The position numbers were made by a program, and so were the translations under genes. 64,000 bases of DNA from assembly GCA_963969395.1 (NCBI GenBank), contig OZ017795.1:23417063-23481062 (forward strand), read 5' to 3'. Positions 23,994 to 37,736 of the stretch are shown here, one piece after another. The notes beneath the pieces were generated by a model, which was given only the letters and a program-made list of their open reading frames with translations, was not told the origin of the DNA and ran no database searches. How positions within the stretch are numbered: position 1 is the first letter of the stretch; the number at the start of each line of letters is the position of its first letter. Source of the stretch: Pseudoscleropodium purum. Lineage: Eukaryota; Streptophyta; Bryopsida; Hypnales; Brachytheciaceae.

Positions 23994-26900
23994 ATGGGGG
24001 ACACTGGCGTCCCGAAGGCGCGAGTGGCGTTCATTCTGGTGGACGGGTTGGGCGATGTGGCCATTCCCTCCTTAGGGTTCCAGTCGCCCGTGGAGGCCGC
24101 CAAGACTCCGAATCTGGATGCGCTCGCGAGTGGGGGCGTCAGCGGGTTGATGGACCCGGTGGAGCCTGGGCTCGGGTGTGGGAGCGACACGGCGCATTTG
24201 TCGTTGCTGGGGTACAACCCGCGTGTCTACTACCGAGGACGAGGAGCGTTTGAGTCGCTCGGCGCGGGATTGGCGATGGTCCCGGGCGACATCGCCTTCA
24301 AGGTGATCGCTCATTTCCAATGGGATCGAAGTTAGGGTTTGTCGAAGCATATGTCGAAAGTTCGAATCGGTGTCGAAGTTAGGGTTTCGAATTTATTAAG
24401 GCGTTTGTAGAGCTTTCAAGTGGTTTGGAATTCAGTAGGGTTTCGAAAGTGTTAAAGCATTTGTCGGACTTTCGAATGATATCGAATTTAGGGTTTCGAA
24501 TTTGTGTCAAAGCATTTGTGGAACTTTCGAATGGTGTCGAATTCAGGGTTTCGAATGTGTCGAAGTATTTGTCGAACATTCGAGTTTCGACATAGCGAAT
24601 TTAGGGCTGCGAATTTGTCGAAGTATTTGAACTTTCAAGCTCATGTTGTTGGGGGTGGCTTGCTTTTGGCAGAGTAACTTTGCAACCATCGACGAGGAAT
24701 CAGGAGTGGTGACCAGTCGTCGAGCCGATCGTCATTTCGAGGAGCCTGGGCCGATTCTCTGTGCTGCTCTCAACGGTCTCAAGTTGCCATCGTTTCCACA
24801 GTACAAAGTGTCTGTGCGGTACGCAATATTTTTTATTTTACTTTCTTTTCGTTTCGGGACACTTGTCTCCATTGTCTCTTGTTCTTCAGGGTTTCCTCTT
24901 CTAGAGTTTCTAAACCTCGTAGTATCTTGAACACAACATGCTTCGCACCAGTCTATACACCTGCCAAATGGGGCGGTCCGTTGAGTTGCAGTCGTGTAAC
25001 CTATCTTACGAATTTACAATCGTGTACCCCATGTGAAGATTTTGTCTAGCTAGGGGTTACTGAACGTATAGAATCATTTTTACCCTTTTTTTTTTTGGGG
25101 AATGTTGCTACATCGTAGCATTCTAGAGTGCCCTTATTCGGTCTCTCTCAACCGGCATGAAAAGAATCCCTAGGCTCACACCTTGTTTTGCAAATTTCAG
25201 CTGAATCGGAACAAGAGAGAGCTCTTCAAGCAAATGAACCATTGTCATCACATGTGTGAGGTTTGGGTTTAGGGTGATTTTCTATGATTGGGCGCGTCTT
25301 TGCTGTAGAGAGTCCTTAGTTGGCATTGTTCTCAAAAGGTGCCGTACCACTACGACTCAAGAACGAGGGGTATGATGTGTCTTCAGGTATGCAACGGAGC
25401 ACCGATGTGGGGTGGTTGTGAGTGGGCCTGGCCTGAGTGGCAACATCTCGGGATCCGACCCATTGAAGGACCATCGTTTGTTGCTCAAAGTGAAGCCACT
25501 GGACGACACCAAGGAGGCCGCGCACACGGCGAACGTTGTGAACGAGCTTTCGGATGTGATTCGTGGGATCCTGCGGTCGCACCCTCTCAATGCGGAGCGC
25601 AAGGAACAGGGCAAGGCCATCGCCAATGTTGTACTGCTGCGAGGCTGCGGTATTCGCATTGATGTATGTTATCAACCCTGCACCCTACACCCTTAACCCC
25701 AATCTCCTTAATCCCCCGGGTTGGCGTTTCCTTATCATTTGTGATTGATTTGTGTTATCAAATCCTAACTTCTCCAATCCCCCAATTTGCCCTTTCATAA
25801 CATTTGTGAAAACTTGCCTTCTCCACTATAGATGGCTACCCAAAGTAAGACTCAAGAGTCTTTACATATTCGCTGTAGAGAGCATGCATGATGCTCAGTG
25901 AGAACTTACCCTCTCTACTGTAGATGGCAACGCTACCCAAAAGCCTCAAATCTAGCATTCTCTGTAGACCGCACGCATGGCATTTATTGAGTGGCCAGAT
26001 CAAGTTTGTTCGCAAAAAGAATCTGTTCCCTTTTTTCAAGGGTGTTGAGGGAGCTCCTCAAAAATGTTATGTCCACCACAGTATTTGATGTCGGGACTTA
26101 GAATTAGCTGTTGGCTTTTGGGTTAGGTGCCAACGTTTATGGACGTGCAAGGTCTGCGACCATGCATGGTGGCTCCGACGAAGATCATTGCAGGACTAGG
26201 ATTATCCCTGGGCATCGACATCCTGGACGCACCAGGGACTACTGGCGACTATCGAACCCTTCTCACCAACAAGGCAGTTGCAATTGCCAAAGCTTTGGCG
26301 GCTCCCTTGACTCCTCCGCCCAACGTCTTTGTTCCTGGGCAGGAAGAAGGGAAACCGGGATGTGCCGAAGGTTATGACTTTGGATTTCTCCATGTCAAGG
26401 TACAACTCAACTCAGGTTCTGATTATTGACTGCTCTGCAATCCTTGCAGTGATTCTCATGTCCAAGTCCAAGTCTTCAGCTCAATGTCTATTTTGGTGTA
26501 TTTTTGGCGGCCTCCAACCACTCATATGCTGGAATTTATCTCGTTCGCTCCGTTGTAGGCGTTCAAGTGCCGAAATAGGAGAGATAATGGGATTGATTGT
26601 TTCATCAATCTGTCTGGTCACTTCATAACATTCTTTTCGGGCACATTGGAATGGCCCATGATATCTAAATCTTGTGTATCCGTGATGCCCATTCTCCCTT
26701 TCGTACCTAAAGATACAATGAGGGAAAGCTTGAGATTCAGCCAGAGGAAGCTGGAGGGATGTAAGAAAAGAAATGATGTAATATGTTGTAAGCGTAGCTG
26801 CAAATGGTTGCAACTGAGTGGTTATAGGATCAAGCAGGAACATCACTTTGTCAGTGCAATATGTACCGCAGTACAAAAAGAAAGGTTGCTTGAGTGGCTA

Positions 26901-27677
26901 ATGAGTAGGCTGTGTCAAATTGGGTACAATGCAACTCTTCTTTCCTCAAAGTACTAGCCCTCTCTTCTGGAATGCAATTTTGAAATCGCCTTCTTTATAG
27001 GCAAGCCGAGACACCCCCTACTGCTATGTTCATGTAGTATCTTAGCATCTATACAAAGAAAGGATGCAGTATTACTTCAATGTATAAAGAATGCTATGTT
27101 AGTGTCGGACTTGTCTTCGAAATTTTATACGGTTCTGCTGAATTAGTATGGATTATGAGTATTACATTCCTGAAGACAATTATTATGGTGAGCGCAGGCG
27201 ATTGACGATTGCGGACACGACAAGGCAATGAAGCTCAAAGTGAAGGCATTTGAGGCGGTGGACACCATGGTAGCCCAATTGGCCCGCCTGCTATGGGAGT
27301 CCGAGAAACAAACCGGAACGCCCTACAGCATTTGCATCACTGGAGACCATTCCACGCCTGTCGAATACGGAGACCACAGCTATGAGCCTGTCCCCTTCAC
27401 CATTTGCCATGTGCGAGACTTTGTGAAAGCCAAAGGGGGAGAGAAGGTTGTACTTGCAACAGACCTCGCCCCTTTTCCTCTCCCTGTCCATGACGCCGCG
27501 AACCTCCCCATTGATATTGACACGCGCCCGGCGCCTTCGAAAGCTGTTGCAGGTGACTCTGTGTCCAGGTTTGGAGAGATTGCTGCCGCACGCGGTTGCC
27601 TTGGCCGGTTTACAGGGAGTGAGATGATGGGGGTTATCAAGCACTACATAGCTATGAACGCCGCAGTTTCTGTTTGA
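23994..27677 (+). CDS. 2,3-bisphosphoglycerate-independent phosphoglycerate mutase (archaeal/plant ApgM type), 5 exons
   Basis: Exons 23994-24302, 24673-24818, 25387-25663, 26127-26399, 27198-27677; 494 residues, the usual length. The start is the ATG at 23994; a GTG six bases upstream is in frame. It interconverts 3- and 2-phosphoglycerate in glycolysis. The alkaline-phosphatase-fold motifs are present: metal-binding Asp17 in LVDGLGD, the Ser64 nucleophile in GCGSDTAHLSLLGY, the RYATEHRCGVVVSGPGLSGN segment (exons 2/3), RGCGIRIDVPTF across exons 3/4, RPCMVAPTKIIAGLGLSLGID, AIDDCGHDKAMKLK (Asp338/339, His342) and TGDHSTPVEYGDHSYEPVPF (Asp385-His386). No transit peptide is apparent, so it is probably cytosolic. 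All key residues are intact. Intron 1 contains a minisatellite. Confidence 0.93.
24331..24638. repeat. ~55-60 bp minisatellite carrying TTAGGGTTT in intron 1 of the mutase gene
   Basis: About six imperfect tandem copies of a unit built from TTAGGGTTTCGAATTTGTG, TCGAAGCATTTGTCGAAC and TTTCGAATGGTGTCGAA. Most copies keep (T)TAGGGTTT, the plant telomere word. The array starts 28 bp after the exon 1 donor and ends about 35 bp before exon 2, so it fills most of the 370-bp intron. Confidence 0.7.
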
Positions 27678-29042
27678 GGAGCTCTTTCCATGCAGTGAAA
27701 ACCAGCCAGTCTGATATCAGTCAAGTGATCGGGTGCCACCATGAAAACTCCGTCCTGATTTGATTTGAATCTTGCTTCATCCATTGTCTTCGCCACTGGG
27801 TTGAAGGGAAGCATAAGTTTGCGATGACACTGTCCTCTCAGGGCAACCAATTCTCAAGTGGCTGGACATGGCCAGTCTGTCCAAGAAACTAAGGCCCAAC
27901 AATTGGGCCCAACAGTTCAGGTGGAATGTGATAGTTGGCATTTTATTTTGGTGAATGTTGCTGATTCCACTATGGTGTCCCTTTGGAGGAGCAACTTTTA
28001 CATCTTCCACTCTCCTATAGTACTCCAAATAGATTTGATTTGTATAAGAAAATCTTGATGTTTAAACAGGTTCTGAAACGTCGCAAAAATTGTGTTTTCT
28101 GCTTTGTGATCACTTGTGCTAGTGGCTGAATTTTTACCTATAGGGGATAATGGAGCCCACTCGAGGGCTGCTGCGTTTCGTCATAAAGGTTCCTGTTCCT
28201 TTCACTAGATCGAACCTAAACCCAACTCCTTAATTATGGTCACAGCTATTGCCTTCAATTGCTTGCAATGTTTGTGATTTTTCAAATGTGGAGCAAAGGA
28301 TAGCTGATTAGAAGGTTATTTGGAAGGGCTTTCCGAAAATCCATCCCTCGTGAGAATTGACCCTAAATGAGCAAGAAATTGTGAAATTGTGAAAATGATG
28401 GAACTGCCATGGTTGTAAGCTTCAATCGCTTCTTGTGACCTCATTTTTTCAATTAGGAGGCATGTGATAACTGCTTGGAAGCGCACTGCATTACTTTTCC
28501 AACAAGCTACCACTTACAAAATTTGGTTGCCCGTAGCACACATGGCGCTACAACCATAAAAGCAGTCGGAACTTGGGGTTCACATGGAGGGGTATTTGCA
28601 TTCCTCCACTGGGCCCGTTCTCTTGAGGATAAGATTTGAAGCATAGAACATGCTTTACTGATGGGAGTATGGGACTTTCTAAGCATCACTTACGACAAAA
28701 GAAAACAAGGATATTGACGCAGGAATGTTTGCAGGACGTATCATTTTGCACTAACACAGTCTAATGTAATGGTTAGCACAGTAACACGAAGTTCTCAATC
28801 TAACCCAACGATGTATTGCATTTTCAGGAAAAAATATCTTCGTAAGCTACTAATATTGGATTATTCTTGTGCCTCAGATACTTCTCCGTATTATCTAACT
28901 TGCAGGCTATAATTTATGCAATTTCGATCCAGTGCGGTTGCCAGTGTACTACCGACACAGTTTGTGACGCACCACAGAAATATTACAAGCACTAACAGAT
29001 TTTTACACTTCTCAAGAAATAGAGTTGCATTTTTCAAGTGAT
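27678..29042. other. Intergenic region between convergent genes
   Basis: The mutase (+) and thiolase (-) genes end toward each other here, so this 1.4-kb stretch holds both 3' UTRs. I see no conserved reading frame or repeat in it. Confidence 0.45.
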
Positions 29043-32454
<3,412 letters not shown>

Positions 32455-33453
32455 CGCCACACCAGTTGCACTAATATCTTCAATCACACACACAACAGAG
32501 CGTCGAATTTGACAGCGAGAGTTTCTGTCTGATTCAAACCGATTCTATCAAGGTTTAATTGGAAACTTGAAAAGCGAAGTGAAGGGAGAAAGAATTGGGT
32601 TGTGAAGATATGAAATCTAACTTGAGTATGGAGTAATTAGGGGAAGCCTTAAAAGGGCCGATCGCGATCGTGCTGGCGATGGCGAGGAGCTCATGAAGAA
32701 ATTCGGTAAGTTATTGCGAGAAGACGGCAAGGAGGTTGGCCACGGCACCACGGGGGTGACGACGGTGACGTGGAAGTGTAGGGTGCTTAGGTGGCAATTC
32801 GAACCAATAGGACTGCGAGTACACTTCAATCAGAACTTTTTTTTTAAAATTAACTTATTATTAGAACCTTGTCAGTGAAACTTATAAATTAATCTCTCAT
32901 TCAACAGGTGTTGAGAACGTGACATTGTCCAATCATATTTGTACAACTCCTAACATATTTAAATTATACAAAAAAGGAGCCCATTGCAATGCAACACAAC
33001 ATGGGCGCAATGAAAAAATAGGATGAAATAACGGGATCAGAAAAGTGAGATGACAATGTGACCTTTTTTATGACATCCGGTTGTGACCATCTGTACTTAA
33101 TATAATAAATTAAAATGTGATTTGGAGAAAGTAATTTGAATGCCATTCTACTTCATTGACTATTTGTGACTATGTTTCAACAAAAAAACATTTAATTATC
33201 AAATTTAGTACAAAGAGCTATGGTGGGAAATAAACTATTGGATCTTGCATTAGACTTGTATGAGTACAAGCTTATATTAGAGTGCAAGCTTATTTTTGTG
33301 ACCATGGTTGTAGATGAGTTAATTAGGATACATATATATTGTTCATACAATTACAACAATATTGTTGTGTAGTAGTTTATAAGATATGAGAATTTCAAAT
33401 CTTCTTCATTCCTAATAAGTCCCAATAAAACTAGGAAAATAAAACTCTTAAGA

Positions 33454-33712
33454 GCATTAGAAGATTTTCTAAGGGCCGGAAGGGCTATTTTAGGGCCATT
33501 CCCATCGCCGTTCCCCGGGTAGCCAAGAAATGGCTATCTTAGATTTTTTATAATTTTTTGAAAAAAAAATATTTTCATTTAAATTAAATTAAATTTTTTT
33601 AATGACATGGCAATCATTGAGCCACATCAAGCAACAAGTGCAATAAGTTCCAAGGGTTTAAAAACCTCAAGGAACTCGTAGCCCTCTAGTGCAACTAAAA
33701 ATCTTCTAATGT
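33454..33712. mobile_element. Putative MITE, ends GAGCATTAGAAGATTTT, unit 1
   Basis: The left end GAGCATTAGAAGATTTTC is matched by the inverted right end AAAAATCTTCTAATGTG. The 259-bp interior includes GGGCCGGAAGGGCTATTTTA and is non-coding. Equivalent copies sit at 47906-48164 and 60834-61098, inherited with the duplication. Target duplication not clear. Confidence 0.45.
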
Positions 33713-33909
33713 GTTTACATCCAATAGGTGGACATCCTTAGTTACAATGGACATAATATAACTACGCTTCAAATCAACCAAATAAGCAATTCAACATGGT
33801 TCCTACTATTATATTAAAAAATTATTGTAGAGTCTTATTGGTAGTTAAAGGGGATTTAAGTTTCTCTTCGAATGCATATTTTAAGGAACCTAGAGATAAA
33901 AGACAATGC

Positions 33910-34142
33910 AATGTGATTAGATTGCATGTGATGATGGTAATTATATAGTTCAATGTTGTATGGGTAGCTTCAATCAAAACCTCAATATAGATGGAAGGTT
34001 AAAATTTGATTAGATTGCATGTGATGATGGAAGTTCTATAGTTCAAGGTAGTTCAAGCTTGTACAAGTGGCTCTGATGAAAACCTCACCATAGATGGAAG
34101 ACTACAATGTCATAAAATTGCATGTGATGATGGAAAATGTTG
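33910..34142. repeat. ~90-100 bp tandem repeat, 2.4 copies, unit 1
   Basis: Copies begin near 33911, 34001 and 34103 with TGATTAGATTGCATGTGATGATGG-type sequence, followed by ATAGTTCAA and AAAACCTCA...ATAGATGGAAG. Unit 3 has the same number; unit 2 has one fewer. Confidence 0.65.
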
Positions 34143-34606
34143 CATAGGGGACTTTGTACTTCAATTTTTTGGAGTGCATAAAATTATAGCTTGTATTCAT
34201 TTCAAAATAATAACAAGTTGAGTAATTTTCTTATACTTAAATGCAATTTAGTATAAGAAATTGGAAGAGAGTCAAATGAAGAATGAAATTTCATAATTAT
34301 CTCTTGATGATCATTTTTTTCCTCCTCATGACCATTGTTAATTTTGAACTTTCAAAAGTTTAGAAGTAGTTAAATGTGGCATGGGGCATTATTATTAAAA
34401 GAATAAATGGACCAAGATGTAAAACAATAGTTGGATATAATGGTCGCAAGCTATGAGATTGTAGTTGTTGCTAACTAGGATGTTTTTCCTCCACACCACA
34501 TTCGGAGCTTTTATGTTGTACTCCCCATTTTGCACAATGTACTATAATTAGCATTTCATGAATGATAAAGCTTTAAAAACAATGGGATCTATTGGCTTGG
34601 TAGTTA

Positions 34607-35293
34607 TTAGGATTTGAGAATGTAGTTATTAGGCACTCAAGGTGTATAGTGAAACTTTGTGTCACTATACACTCTCCCCCTCAATTTTTATTTAAAATTG
34701 TTTTATTTTGCCACCTCCACCTATCATTTAGAATTTGATTTAAATTTTTTTATCTCACCCCCCCCTCACCCCCACCCCCTTTTGTAATCTTCAGAATTAA
34801 AGTTCTTGACAAACAATATGGGACAATTGATCCCGTATCCAATATTGTATCCGTATTCAGTACACGTATTTAGTACACGTATTCAATATGCATATCAAAT
34901 ACCCGTATTCAGTACCCGTAATCAGTACCCGTATTTAGTACACGTATTTAGTACATGTATCTAGTACATATATCCAATACCCATATTCAGTACCCATATT
35001 CAATATTCGTATTCAGTACCCGTATTCAATATCTGTATTCAGTATACGTATTTAATACTCATATCCAATACCCATACCCGTATTCGTATTCGTATTCAGT
35101 ATTTGTATTTTACATTCGAACGGCTCAGATTAAATTTCACAAGATCAACATCTTGTGATTTTTTGAAAAATCAACGTCAATTTTGAGGGTAAGCATTTTT
35201 TTTCAAAAAAATCAACGGCTCACAAATTTTTTGAGAGAAGAGGGGGGGAACTAATGGGAAACTGGGTGGCAGGCGAGTTTCAATGTATAGTTA
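34607..35293. other. 687-bp segment present only in unit 1
   Basis: Units 2 and 3 read GCTTGGTAGTTAGAGCAATG straight through; unit 1 has 687 bp between two TAGTTA copies (34601-34606 and 35288-35293). It contains an 11-bp perfect hairpin GTGTATAGTGA / TCACTATACAC (34642-34672), CT- and C-rich runs, a 12-bp minisatellite, and a right end AGTTTCAATGTATA that is an imperfect inverted match to TGTATAGTGAAACT near the left. It may be a transposon insertion with TAGTTA as target duplication, or ancestral DNA lost from the others. Confidence 0.6.
34833..35112. repeat. 12-bp minisatellite, consensus CCCGTATTCAGTA-like
   Basis: About 23 imperfect copies of a 12-bp unit (CCGTATTCAGTA and variants such as CACGTATTTAGTA and CCATATCCAATA). 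A 67-residue frame across it is a translation of the repeat, not a gene. Confidence 0.8.
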
Positions 35294-36505
35294 GAGCAAT
35301 GCTTTATGGGGGAAATGATAGAGTTTCTACTATTGTGAATATTGTGTCATGAATTGATTGACCATTGATGATATTCTTAAGCATGATTTGCCAAGACTAC
35401 TATAATTTTGCCTTCAAACTTACTTTCAATGGGGTCTATTTTGGTCATCCAAAGTTTAAACTAGATATAGTTGTGTTTGTTTTAAGTGTTTTTAAATGGG
35501 CTTCTAACAATAGTAGTTACTCCAAAGTATTATTTCCATACACATCATTCAAAATATGTTTTATTTCTTGAACAATTTTTTTCAAGGCATTAAAGATGCC
35601 CTAAGAGCCAAAGACAATATGACTCTTAACTTTAGGTTATAGAATAAAGAAAAGATGTACATTGTATTACAATTAAAAAGGATGGCAAAATTGCAATAGG
35701 TGTTTTGTATTTATTTCCAATACCTCATATGAAGGCATTTAGATAATATGGATAAGTTTGTGCAACTAGGACATGCACTAAAGTAGGTAAGGTTCTTAGA
35801 GCTCCCATCTAAGAGCTAAAAACTATGTTGGGGAGGTTATCCTTCTTAAAATATTTTTTTAGTAAATTTTCCTTGAAAGACAAATGGGATTGGCATTTAT
35901 TCCAAGTTGTTTCATGTTTTTTGGAGCTTTGCGAAATTAGTTATGAATTTTTGAAGTTGAAACTCATAGTCAATAAAAGAGTTCACTTCTTAAAATGTAT
36001 AATGTTTTGTATATTGCTGGTGTAATAAGAAAGCAAATTGTATTTGTGGATTGAGGACGCTTTTAAAGCTTGAGCGCCTTATAGACTTCTTACATGACAA
36101 TATCAAAAAGAAAGAATGTTGACATTTTTAACCCTTAAAGGGTGAATGACAAAGAATACTTCTATGTAGGACAAAAGGGCAACTATTCATCCTCGGAATT
36201 TTGTGTACAAAGGGAAGGTTCTTGAAGGGTTAACACTCTTCTTCCCTGACTTTTGTTTCTGGTATCGTCAGAGTTGCAGGGAATTGTAACAAATGACACG
36301 AAGTAGTGAGAGGGAAGTCGCCTTCAAACAGACGACAGGAACTCTCCTGGTTTCGGAATCGTTGCGACGGCAGATTGGCGATCAGCAGGCGGTGCATTTG
36401 TAAGCTTAGTTTCTTGTGAGCGCAGCAGACGGAGTGGATGCAACGAGTCAACCTGCTTCAGAGTATTGTGGAGGTACGGGAGTTTCCGATATTTTCATCT
36501 TTTGG

Positions 36506-37225
36506 CTTCAGTTTGAAAGTGTCGAGTCAGTAGCTCTTGCTATAAGACTCAAGCTGTCTCTAAGTTAACTAATTTAGTGAAGAGGATGAGAGTGAGCTCG
36601 CACAAAGAAGAAATGACTGCATGATTCTCGTCTTAATACATTCTCCGTCATTTTCGAAAACTCTGTCAAGGATTTACTTGCTGCAATCTTCGCCCTTCGA
36701 AATTTAGCACAGAATTAGGGTTATGGATCTTTTAGAAAGGTAGACCGTGGGGGAAGTTCCGGGATTGCAGCATGCGTGAATTGCAGAGTCGAAGGATTTA
36801 TTATACATCCGTGTTTACTAAGAATTGATAGCATTAACCTTTAAATTATGTACGCGTAATATGGGAGTCCCGGCATTCAGTAATTCATCTTGTTCTTCAG
36901 TTTGGAAGTGTAGTGTCATCAGTTCTCGTTGTCGGGTCTCTAGTGAAGAGAATGAGAGTCCAGAGAGCTCGCTCAAAGAAGAAATGACTGCGTGATTCTC
37001 CTCTTAGTATATTCTCCATCTTTTTCGAAAACTTGGTCAAGGATTCACTTGCTGGAATTTTCGACGTTCCATATTTAGCACAGAGTCAAGGTTCTGAATT
37101 CTTTCTAGAGAGGTAGACCATGGGGCGATTACTGGGATTGCAGCATGCATGAATTGGAGAGTTGAAGGATTTATTACCTTTCTTGAAGACTTGATAGCGA
37201 GCGCTATTCTTTAAGGTATGTACGC
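36506..37225 (+). repeat. Tandem duplication in the kinase 5' leader, unit 1
   Basis: Two diverged copies of ~370-390 bp (about 36506-36894 and 36895-37225). Shared blocks in order: CTTCAGTTTGAAAGTGT, GAAGAGGATGAGAGT, AAAGAAGAAATGACTGC, ATTCTCCGTCATTTTCGAAAA, GTCAAGGATT, AGGTAGACCGTGGGG, GGGATTGCAGCATGCGTGAATT and GTACGCG. All units have both copies (50165-50890 and 63187-63910), so this predates the segmental duplication. Confidence 0.65.
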
Positions 37226-37577
37226 GTCCAAATTAGCATTTGAGGATGATTTAGGGTGTTATCTTGTCTCAATTTGAAACTTGGATCATTTCGGCGATTG
37301 AAGGAGGGTTCTGATGCATCTTAGTGAGTTAGTTTGTAGTTTTTGGACTCCATATGACTAAATTGTGAATAAAGTACGAATTTCGAAGTGTTGATTATTG
37401 GTGTAACAAAAATTGAATCTGGATTTCATGTGGAGATTGTGTACATTTTGGACAAGAATCTTCAGGGATCTCATTTGGGTAAGAGTTGAAAACTTGCAAC
37501 TTGGTGTCATTAAAATTACACGCTAGGGTTTGCAATTTTTTTCGGACAAGGCTGCTGATGGAGCTTGTGAATGTTTG

Positions 37578-37736
37578 ATGGTTCTTACAGTGCAATCGAA
37601 GATTTTTCTTTCTTGGATTCCTGAGTTAGTAGAGCGGAGTAGGAATCATGAATTGCAAGCTCTATATGTTTATGCTTCTGCAGTGATAGATATTTTGAAT
37701 CGTATCACATTGATGGATGCAGGTCCTCTTCACTAG
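37578..37736 (+). other. Upstream ORF (52 codons) overlapping the kinase start, unit 1
   Basis: ATG at 37578 opens a 52-residue frame ending at 37736, overlapping the kinase ATG (37717) by 20 nt in another frame. The peptide (containing FLSWIPELVERSRNHELQAL) is identical in unit 2. It may be a regulatory uORF or the end of an upstream coding exon: GATGCAG|GTCCTC at its end is a possible splice site. Confidence 0.35.

Larger units (their letters stand above)
32455..37716. other. Spacer between thiolase and kinase genes, unit 1
   Basis: A 5.2-kb stretch between the thiolase and kinase start codons, which diverge. About 32.5-32.9 kb is GC-richer and probably the thiolase promoter and leader; small frames at 32617-32829 and 32693-32878 are present in all units but match no family. 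The rest is AT-rich with a MITE-like element, a short array, a 687-bp insertion and a duplicated kinase leader, listed separately. Confidence 0.5.

Noticed and set aside
32617..32878. Small frames on both strands upstream of the thiolase, present in all three units
   Set aside because: Conservation is explained by recent duplication; no homology or codon bias supports coding.
33910..34142. Short direct repeats considered as a CRISPR array
   Set aside because: Repeats are long, adjacent and diverged with no unique spacers, and the DNA is from a plant nucleus.
34955..35158. 67-residue Tyr-rich repeat peptide
   Set aside because: It is a translation of the 12-bp minisatellite and does not occur in units 2 and 3.
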